From: JALZKA01 sp963753385
GTDB taxonomy: Bacteria > Actinomycetota > Thermoleophilia > Solirubrobacterales > 70-9
NCBI GenBank assembly: GCA_963753385.1
Contig: CAVWCC010000008.1
Coordinates: 744,001 to 808,000, forward strand
Direction of reading: 5' to 3'
Length of the DNA stretch: 64,000 nt
Position numbers and translations under genes: made by a program. Positions 57,454 to 64,000 of this stretch are shown here, one piece after another (position 1 is the first letter of the stretch; each line of letters opens with the position of its first letter). The notes under the pieces were generated by a model. The model did no database searches and had not been told where the DNA came from. It saw only the letters and a program-made list of their open reading frames with translations.

Positions 57454-57523
57454 CCGGTGAGAAAGCAGCGCGCCAAGCCGTTTATGAGCGGGGTGGAATG
57501 ATGCGAAAGGCGACGCACCGTTG

Positions 57524-58808
57524 ATGGCCGGATTCGGGCTCGGGTCGCGGAAGGAGCCGCCGCGCGAGGAGCAGGAGGCGAGCAACGGCTCGCCCGAAGT
57601 CCCTGAGAGGGTCGCCAGTCTTCGCGACCTCGACGAGAAGATCAGGCGCCGCGACGGCGAGCTGCGTTCGAACAAGGAAGCCGAGCGCGCGGCCCCGGCC
57701 GCCACCATCGGACCTGGCGAAGCGAGCCCGGGAACGGAGTCAGCCGACTCAGGAAGCGCGGTGGGGGCGACCCTGGAGGACATTCGCAAGGAAATCTTCA
57801 AGTTCGCCGGACGCGTGGAGGCGCTCGAGTCGAGCGTTCCTGAGACCCAGCGGCGGAATTGGGAGGCGCTGCAGGAGCAGCAGAAGCTGGTGGAGGAGCA
57901 GCTCGGCGGGCTCGAGAAGTTGGCGGGGGACGCGCTTGCGGAGGCCACCGACGCTGGAGCCCAGGCCGACGCCCGGCTCAAGAAGCTCACGGTCAGGATC
58001 AAGGCCTTGGACGAGCGGCTCAGAGAGGTGCGGGATGAGTCCCGAAGCTCGGTTGAGGAGGCTCGGAATGCCCAGGGGCCATTCGAAGAGCGCCTCGCCG
58101 GCCTCGAGAAGCTCGCCGCCAGAATCGAGGCGCTCGAGAAGCTGCCCGAGCGGGTCGAGGCTCTCGACGAGCGGCTCGGAGCCGTCCGGGACGAGTCCCG
58201 AAGCTCGCTCGAGGAGGCCCGGAGCGCCCAGCGTCCGCTCGAAGAGCGCCTCGCCCGGCTCGAGAAGCTCGCCGCCAGGGTAGAGGCGCTCGAGGACCTG
58301 CCCGAGCGGGTCGAGGCGATGGGCAAGCAGGTCGTTTCAGCCCGGGAGATCGCGGACGGTGCGCACGCACGGCACAAGCCGCTGGCGGCGCGAGTCACCG
58401 AGCTGGAGGCGCTCGAGAGGAAGGCTGCGAGCGGCAGCCGAAAGCTCGAGCAGCGCGCGGTGGAGACGATGGAGAGCCTCGCCGCTCGGACCGAGCTCGC
58501 CGAGGTGGTCGGGAGGCTCTCGGCACGCGTGGCCGCGCTCGATCGCCGCCTGAGCCAGGCCGAGAAGGAGTCCGCACGCGCCCAGGAGCGCCTCGCGAAG
58601 CAGCGGGGTCGAGCTGAACGAGGCCACGTTCGAGCAGCTGCGCAGCCTCGGGCTCTCGGCCACCCAGGCGGCGCGGGTGATCTCGGCCAGGGACGGCCTC
58701 GGGGGATTCACCTCGACCGGCCAGCTCGACGGCATCCCCGGGCTCCCCGAGAAGGACCTGCAGGAGCTGAAGCGGGGCGTCCGCCTGAGCGCGGGCGACG
58801 CGGGATGA
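57524..58808 (+). CDS. Coiled-coil protein with C-terminal helix-hairpin-helix (one frameshift)
   Basis: A long coiled coil with a polar N-terminus, starting at ATG 57524. Residues 165-270 contain a near-exact tandem 52-residue repeat (blocks beginning DERLREVRDESRSS and DERLGAVRDESRSS; DNA period 156 bases, 58010-58165 and 58166-58321). Near 58600 one extra G shifts the frame; the corrected end reads VELNEATFEQLRSLGLSATQAARVISARDGLGGF and GIPGLPEKDLQELKRG, a ComEA-type helix-hairpin-helix, to TGA 58808. It may be a structural or DNA-associated protein of the polysaccharide locus. No membrane segment is seen. Confidence 0.65.
58010..58321 (+). repeat. Tandem 156-base repeat inside the coiled-coil gene
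   Basis: Two adjacent in-frame units of 156 bases (58010-58165 and 58166-58321), each starting GACGAGCGGCTC and containing GAGTCCCGAAGCTCG. Divergence is mostly at third codon positions. Confidence 0.75.
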
Positions 58809-58812
58809 CGGC

Positions 58813-59932
58813 TTAGAGCCTCCCGCTCGTCGCCTCCTCGTAAACGGACAGGGTGCGCTCGACCATCGCTTCCAGCGAGAACGCGCGTCTGGCCCTGGCG
58901 TGCGCCTGCGCGCCCAGCCGCTCGCGCCGGTCCTGATCCAGGGCAAGCTCAACCAGGGCCTCGGCCAGCTCAGCCGGTGCGCCGGGGTCGAACAGCATGC
59001 CTCCGTCGGATCCGACCACCTCGGGAAGCGAGGACACGGCCGAGGCAACGACCGCTCGCTCCGCCGCCATCGCCTCGAGCGCCGCCAGGCCGAACCCCTC
59101 GCCGAACTCGGGCTGTGACGGGAACACGATCACGTCGCACGCCCCCATGAAGCTGCGGATGTCGGCGACGAAGCCGAGAAAGCGCACGTCGCCGTTCTGC
59201 GCCTTGGCCTGCTGCTCGAGGGCGCCGCGCATGGGCCCGTCGCCAGCGATCAGAAGCCTCAGTCCCGGGCGCTCGGCGCGCCGCGTCGGCGTACGCCCGG
59301 AGGAGCAGGTCGTGGCCCTTGTGCGGGACCAGCCTCGAGGCGACCCCGACGGCGACATCGCCGGTGCCCAGGCCGAGCGTCTCGCGGGCTCTGGCGCGCG
59401 CCGGCGCCGGGCTCGGCCACTGCGACGCGTCGATCCCGTAGTGGACCGTGCGAACTCGGCCCGGGCGCGTGATGTGAAGCCGCTCGAGGAATCGCTGCAC
59501 GTGGTCGGAGATCGCGATGGTCAGCCGGGCCGAGCGCCCGGCGATGGTCGCCGCGCTTCGGTACGGCTGGCGGCCGTAGAAGTCGTGGGTGCTGTGGACT
59601 GACGAGACCGCCGGGATCCGAGCGAGGCGGGCGGCAAGCTGCCCATGGAGGTCGGCGTGGATGAGGTGGGTGTGGACGAGATCGGGGCGATACGAGCGCA
59701 TCTCGCGCCACAGCGACCCGACCAGCCTCGGATTGAGGTCGGGCCCGGCGGCGATCAGCGAGTGCGGCACCCCGCGCTCGTCGAGGCGGCTGACGAAGTC
59801 CCGCGCGCCAGCGTCGCCGAGGACGCACATTCGGACCTCGAGCCCCGCGTCGAGCAAGCCGGGAAGCAGCGAGAGCAGGTGCCGTTCCGAGCCGCCGATG
59901 CCGTTCACCTTCTGGACGTGGAGGACCCTCAC
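58813..59932 (-). CDS. GT4-type glycosyltransferase (one frameshift)
   Basis: A GT-B enzyme from ATG 59932: MRVLHVQKVNGIGGSERHLLSLLPGLLDAG (nucleotide/acceptor GG motif), LVHTHLIHADLHGQLAARL, VGVASRLVPHKGHDLLLRAYADA. A one-base change near 59272 moves the frame; it continues ERPGLRLLIAGDGPMRGALEQQAK, VIVFPSQPEFGEGFGLAALEAMAAERAVVASAVSSLPEVV, where the E-x7-E is complete, and ends at 58813. It overlaps the upstream minus-strand glycosyltransferase by four bases. Confidence 0.85.
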
Positions 59933-61050
59933 GGTGAAACGGGGGACGGGTGGTCGCCGGCCGTCGCCGGATCGGCCGAGCCCAGGACCTCGTGGATCAG
60001 CGGGGCGACGTCTCGCGAGATCGCGTCGATCGAGAACCGGCGTCGAAACAGCTCGTGCCCCGACCGTGCGACCGCCTCCCGCCCGGCGTCATCCTCACTG
60101 GCCTTGACGATGGCCGCGGCAAGCGCATCCGGGTCGCCGGCAGGGCAGAGCCAGGCATGGCGGCCATCCACCAGGGACTCGCGCGCGGCGGGGGTGTCGG
60201 CCGTGATCACGGGCCTCGCGCACGCGAGCGCGTCGAACACCTTGTTCGGAATCACGCGCTGGGTCTTCTCTCCCGTGCCGAAGATTCCGAGGCAGACATC
60301 GCTCTGCGCGATCAACTGCGACAGCGCGTGCGGCGGACGACGCGGAAGGAAGGTGACGTTGGCGCGGGGCGAGCGATTCGCCAGGGCTTGAACCTGAGCG
60401 AATGTCTGGCCGTCGCCGCAGAGGACGAATCGGATGCCGTCGCGCTGCGCGCCCACCAGCGACGCCGCCTCGACGATGTGCTCGATGCCCTGCAACGGGA
60501 TGAACGTGCCGTAGAAGAAGACCGTGAACGGCTCGGCGGGAGCCCGTGGGGCCGGCCTCATCACATCGTCGTCAGCGCCCACCCAGACCCGCCGGAACTT
60601 CGTGTCCGGAATACCGAACTCCCGTGCGAACCAGTCGATGTGGGATCGCGTGTCGAGCCAGATGGAGTCAGCGAGCGAACAGGAGAGCCAATCGGTCAGG
60701 CGACGGCGGAATCCGGCGACGCTGTTGCGCCGGGTCCCGTGCCTGTCGGTCGCCGTTTCCCAGAGCGAGGTCAGGGTGCTGAATACGATCGGTACCGACC
60801 TGAAAGCGGCTGCGAGCTTTGCCGTGCCCACGTCGGAGTGCCCGGGAAAGCCGGTGACGAGCACGTCGACGCCGGTGGTGGCCACGGCGCGCGCGAGCCG
60901 GGGAGCCCGGCGAGGGAACCGGCGCTGATCGGAGATCGGAATGACCGTCGCACCGGCTCGGCGGAGTGCCTTGATCAGCACGCGGTTGCGCGCATAGCCG
61001 GGGTCGAAGTGGCCGATGTAGCCGATCGTGATCCCGGAAAGTCGAAGCAT
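59929..61050 (-). CDS. GT4-like glycosyltransferase
   Basis: A 373-residue glycosyltransferase started at ATG 61050 (an upstream TTG is also possible). It opens ITIGYIGHFDPGYARNRVLIKALRRAGATVI, has a long N-terminal domain with VLVTGFPGHSDVGTAKLAAAFRSVPIVFSTLTSLWET and a C-terminal domain with FTVFFYGTFIPLQGIEHIVEAASLV, VLCGDGQTFAQVQ, FGTGEKTQRVIPNKVFDALACARPVITADTPAARESL. The frame is intact, unlike its neighbours. Likely part of surface-glycan assembly. Confidence 0.85.
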   Translation of the reverse strand: MLRLSGITIGYIGHFDPGYARNRVLIKALRRAGATVIPISDQRRFPRRAPRLARAVATTGVDVLVTGFPGHSDVGTAKLAAAFRSVPIVFSTLTSLWETATDRHGTRRNSVAGFRRRLTDWLSCSLADSIWLDTRSHIDWFAREFGIPDTKFRRVWVGADDDVMRPAPRAPAEPFTVFFYGTFIPLQGIEHIVEAASLVGAQRDGIRFVLCGDGQTFAQVQALANRSPRANVTFLPRRPPHALSQLIAQSDVCLGIFGTGEKTQRVIPNKVFDALACARPVITADTPAARESLVDGRHAWLCPAGDPDALAAAIVKASEDDAGREAVARSGHELFRRRFSIDAISRDVAPLIHEVLGSADPATAGDHPSPVSP

Positions 61051-61084
61051 CCGCGCTATCAACGCGCGGTAGTTCGGCGCATTC

Positions 61085-62254
61085 TCAGCGTCGATCAACG
61101 AGGCCCGGTCCGCTGTTCTTCGACGCAGCAGCCCGTGTGAGCTCGGCCTCGATCGTCCCGTAGACGACGGCCTTGCGATAGCGCTCGCTCGCCCGAAGCG
61201 CTCCGGCGCGGAGACTCGCCCTGAGCTCGTCGTCCTCGCTGACGCGCGCCATCGCGGCGGCGAGGGCGTCGGGGTCCCGCGGAGGAACCAGGATCCCATT
61301 GACGCCCGACTGGACGATCTCCGGCACGCCGCCAACCGCGGTCGCGATCACCGGCGTCTCGACGGCCAGGGCCTCGACGGCGGCGTGCGGGAAGTTCTCC
61401 CAGTCGCTCGGCAGGATCGACGCGTCGGCGGCACGCATGTACTCGATCGCCTCGGATCGCGGCAGGGCGCCCGCGAGCGTCACCCGGTCGCGCACGCCGG
61501 CCTCGTCGATGGCTCGCACGAGCTCGGCCCGCTCGGGACCCTCGCCGACGACCACGAGCGACGCGCGCGCGACCCGGCTCAGCGCGGAGACCGCGAGCGG
61601 CAGGTTCTTCTGCGGGGCGAGCCGCCCCGCGAAGACGAAGGTCGGGAACTCGAAGCCGAGCCGGTCGCGCAGCTCCGCCCGCGAGGTGGTCCCGTTGACC
61701 GACGGGGCCGGATTCGGGACCACCCGAACCCGCTCCGGCGGCGCGCCCCAGCCGTAGGCGATCTCGGCCAGATAGCGGCTCGGGATGATGATCCGCTCGG
61801 CGCGCTCGACGACCCATCGGCGCGCCGCCTTGAGCAGCGCCAGGCGGCGGCCCGGATGCGGCGCCTGAAACTCCTCGAGCGTGCCGGCGAACAGACCCAG
61901 GCGCATGGCCCGCTCGTAGGCCGGATCGTTGACGAGCTTGAGCACCAGCGGAACGCGGTGGAGCGCGGCGGCGAGCGCGCTGCGGCCATAGAGCCCGGTC
62001 GCGTAGACGACGTCGACTCCTCGCGCGGCGGCGAGGACGGTCAGCGCGGCCGCCGGCTGGCGGACGAGTTGATGTCGGTCCTTGCGCGATGCGCGGATCG
62101 GGAAGCCGGCCGGCTCCGGGCCGCCCGGGCCCGCGGTGGTGACGGCCCGAACGCGGTGGCCGCGGTCGGCGAGGAAGCGGCCGAGCTCCGGCCCGTGCGA
62201 GGCGGGGCCGCCGACCTCCGGCGGCCAGATCCCGGACGAGATCAGGACGCGCAC
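61085..62254 (-). CDS. GT4-type glycosyltransferase
   Basis: A 389-residue GT-B enzyme starting at GTG 62254: VLISSGIWPPEVGGPASHGPELGRFLADRGHRVRAV, VVYATGLYGRSALAAALHRVPLVLKLVNDPAYERA, FVFAGRLAPQKNLPLAVSALSRV, VVVGEGPERAELVRAI and ASILPSDWENFPHAAVEALAVETPVIATAVGGVPEIV. All donor-site elements are present and no frameshift is needed. The opening GGPA loop suggests an acceptor similar to PimA-like or capsule GT4 enzymes. It lies 33 bases from the lipoprotein stop. Confidence 0.92.
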   Translation of the reverse strand: MRVLISSGIWPPEVGGPASHGPELGRFLADRGHRVRAVTTAGPGGPEPAGFPIRASRKDRHQLVRQPAAALTVLAAARGVDVVYATGLYGRSALAAALHRVPLVLKLVNDPAYERAMRLGLFAGTLEEFQAPHPGRRLALLKAARRWVVERAERIIIPSRYLAEIAYGWGAPPERVRVVPNPAPSVNGTTSRAELRDRLGFEFPTFVFAGRLAPQKNLPLAVSALSRVARASLVVVGEGPERAELVRAIDEAGVRDRVTLAGALPRSEAIEYMRAADASILPSDWENFPHAAVEALAVETPVIATAVGGVPEIVQSGVNGILVPPRDPDALAAAMARVSEDDELRASLRAGALRASERYRKAVVYGTIEAELTRAAASKNSGPGLVDRR

Positions 62255-62287
62255 GGCTCGGCTCCCCCCGGCTGCGGCTCGGCCCGG

Positions 62288-63794
62288 TCATCGCAGCGGC
62301 TCGACGACGGGCGCCGACGTGCGCCCCTTGATGTCCTCGGCAGTGACAGTCAGCTCCGACGCTCCCGGGCTCAGCTCCGCGGTCGGGCACCGACCAGCGC
62401 ATCTCCCATTCGAACCCGGCGTCCTCGTCGCCGCCGAGCACCTCCCAATGCATCGTCGGCGACGCCGGAACCGCCCTGGTCGTCCTGCCAGCGCACCGCT
62501 CTGATTGCGAGGTCGTCAGTGGCGGTCCCCGTGATCGCTCGGCGCGGGCCCGGCGGCCGCGATCTCCACGGTCGGGTCGGTCTCGTCCACGGTCCCGGGA
62601 CTGCTCGCCGCCTGCATCGCGGCCACGTAGTCCTCGTACTCGGCGGGGTCGAGCCCGCCGTACACGTAGTTCGCGAACTCTCCTCCGGTGCCCCACTTCC
62701 TGAAGGCCTCGAGCTGCTCCGCGACGTACTCCGGCGGCCGGGCGTCGTCGAACTCGCTCGTCTCGTCCGGGCCGGCGTTGAGCCAGCTGAACGGCGACAG
62801 ATGGACGCGCTCCGAGGCGTACTCCCAGTTCTCGAAGCCGCGCGAGAAGGCGGCGAAGATCTGGTTGGTGTCGTGGGTCAGAGCGGCGTCCCAGGTCCCC
62901 AGGTGCGGGGTCTTGTAGAAGATCGAGTTGTAGAAGCGGATCGCCGAGTACCCCTCGACCGAGGTCATGCCGTCCCAGAAGTCAAGGTGGAGCAGATCCT
63001 CGGCCGCGTCCTCGACCCCGCCGAACTCCTCCTTGACCAGCTCGTTCCAGTCGCCGGGGAACAGAGAAGTGGTAGACCGCGAGCTCAGCCCCCGGGAACT
63101 CGCCGAGCACCGTCTCCATGACCTGCTCGCCGCGCTGTCGCGCAGCTTCCCGCACCTCGTCCTCCGAGTGGGTGTTCCCGGGGTAGTCCCACTCCCAGGT
63201 CGCCGTCGCGACCTGGTCCTTCTGGCCGTAGAGCTCCTGGTCGAGACGCGAGCCCGTCGAACCCGAGGAGCCTCGCGGCCGCGGCGAGGTCGCCAAGCCG
63301 AGGAAGTGCGACCTGCGACCAGGCCTCATCGTCGAACCAGTCGACGAGCGGCGTCGAGCCGTGTTGTTGTAGTTCGAGAGGTAGGCGCCCAGGTACATCT
63401 TCATTCCGCGCTCCTGCGCCCGTTCGACGATCTCCGAGTCGCGCAGCGTTCGCTGGAGCTCGAACTGATCGCCGGCGAGCGACGCGTCCTCATCGCCGGT
63501 GAAGTCCTGGGTGCCCGCCGAAGTCGCGCAGGCGCTCCGACCATGCAGACGAACCCGTCGACGCCGCTCTCCTCCAAGAAGTCGAGCTCGTCGTCGGTGA
63601 GCGCCGCGACGCGCTCGCAGCCGGCCCAGAAGATCAACCGGTCGGCGGCGGCGCCGCCACCGGCTGCTCCCGGTTGCTTCGGCTGGCGGAGGCTCGCCGG
63701 GCGGGCCGGCAGGAGGATCGCCATCGCCGCCACAGCCCGCGATGACGCAGGCGGCGATAAGGCACAGAGTCGCAGCCGCGACGCGACGTGGCAT
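62288..63794 (-). CDS. Glycosidase-like lipoprotein, TIM-barrel type (multiple frameshifts)
   Basis: Starts at ATG 63794 with a lipoprotein signal (RRVAAATLCLIAACVIAGC, lipobox VIAGC). After indels the readable chain is LIFWAGCERVAALTDDELDFLEESGVDGFVCMV, FTGDEDASLAGDQFELQRTLRDSEIVERAQERGMKMYLGAYLSNYNN, QELYGQKDQVATATWEWDYPGNTHSEDEVREAARQRGEQV, EFPGAELAVYHFSVP, DGMTSVEGYSAIRFYNSIFY and EEYEDYVAAMQAASSPG-like end of the barrel. A C-terminal beta domain closes with ASELTVTAEDIKGRTSAPVVEPL at TGA 62288. It is about 500 residues. It probably hydrolyses or binds a surface glycan; the catalytic acids cannot be assigned. Confidence 0.6.
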
Positions 63795-63849
63795 GCTCTC
63801 CGAACAACGCCGCCCGTCGCCGCGCACTCACGGCGGCGCAGGGCGGTGC

Positions 63850-64000
63850 TTAGCGGCGCTTGACGTGGAAAGCGCCCGCGCTGCCCGGCTGCGTGCGGGG
63901 CCTCGGCGGCGATCGCCGGCCCTGCCCAGCGTGACCACACGCGGCGCCGAGATGTTGCGCTTGATGTCGACGGCGTGCACCGTCACCGAGCTGGCGCCGT
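63850..64000 (-). CDS. 3' end of a second lipoprotein-type gene (runs off window)
   Basis: The last 50 codons of a gene whose readable end is ASSVTVHAVDIKRNISAPRVVTLG, then, after a probable shift near 63875, GSAGAFHVKRR and the stop TAA at 63850-63852. The block VTVHAVDIK-R-x-ISAP matches the end of the previous gene (LTVTAEDIKGRTSAP), so it appears to be a tandem paralogue with the same C-terminal beta domain. Confidence 0.5.
   Translation of the reverse strand, partial: RRQLGDGARRRHQAQHLGAACGHAGQGRRSPPRPRTQPGSAGAFHVKRR

Overview
The window looks like a chromosomal segment of a high-GC actinobacterium, most likely class Thermoleophilia (Solirubrobacterales or a relative). The reasons are the very high GC content, the frequent GTG/TTG starts, a pdxS-pdxT-yebC-ruvCAB-secDF-rel synteny block of actinobacterial type, several NTF2/SnoaL-like proteins beginning MSQENVE, DUF3618/DUF4235/holin small membrane proteins, and a GerW/YtfJ-like protein. 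The assignment rests on gene content and order only. Many genes carry single-base frameshifts in G/C runs, including a housekeeping-type gene such as the threonine synthase homologue, and these crowd into 51.8-63.8 kb. Long-read consensus error is the simplest explanation, so 'broken' genes in that stretch should not be read as pseudogenes without checking.

0-7 kb: a 5' piece of a Usp-like protein, then small membrane or stress-type proteins (holin III, DUF3618, DUF4235, DUF892, CsbD-like and coiled-coil proteins). The stretch is bracketed by two tRNA 3'-half fragments, Pro(GGG)-like at 523-563 and Met(CAU)-like at 6835-6876. The second abuts a truncated tyrosine integrase, so this is a decayed integration region. 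7-16.4 kb: secreted and lipid-binding-type proteins, a sulfatase remnant, and a minus-strand operon of a circularly permuted ATP-grasp/alpha-E fusion, a transglutaminase and a cupin. 16.4-23.3 kb: an RpiR-type regulator, a STAS protein, and an array of SnoaL-like genes separated by a repeated hairpin; an isochorismatase-type hydrolase sits between the 5' and 3' stubs of one array member.

23.4-38.5 kb is the housekeeping core: PLP synthase (pdxS, pdxT), M29 aminopeptidase, YebC, RuvCAB, a Zn-ribbon/PAS protein, a fused SecDF, RecJ and bifunctional Rel. 38.5-46.9 kb: a family 2 glycosyltransferase, a GerW-like protein, and minus-strand genes for HIT proteins, a diacylglycerol-kinase-type lipid kinase, an MBL hydrolase, phosphomannomutase, DedA and two alpha/beta hydrolases. 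47-50.9 kb: a glycosyltransferase, an MGH1/GH63-like glycosidase and a CorA transporter.

50.9-52.7 kb holds the most interesting unit. A SAM-I/IV-type riboswitch with a textbook terminator precedes a threonine-synthase-like PLP enzyme and a MoaD/ThiS/CysO-like carrier ending in Gly-Gly, which suggests a sulfur-transfer (homocysteine) role. 52.8-64 kb is a surface-polysaccharide cluster: an epimerase, a WecA/MraY-like polyprenyl-phosphate sugar-1-phosphate transferase, five GT4-type glycosyltransferases, a coiled-coil/helix-hairpin-helix protein and glycosidase-like lipoproteins. Across the window, a TANNNT-like -10 hexamer lies only 6-9 bases before many start codons, pointing to widespread leaderless transcription.
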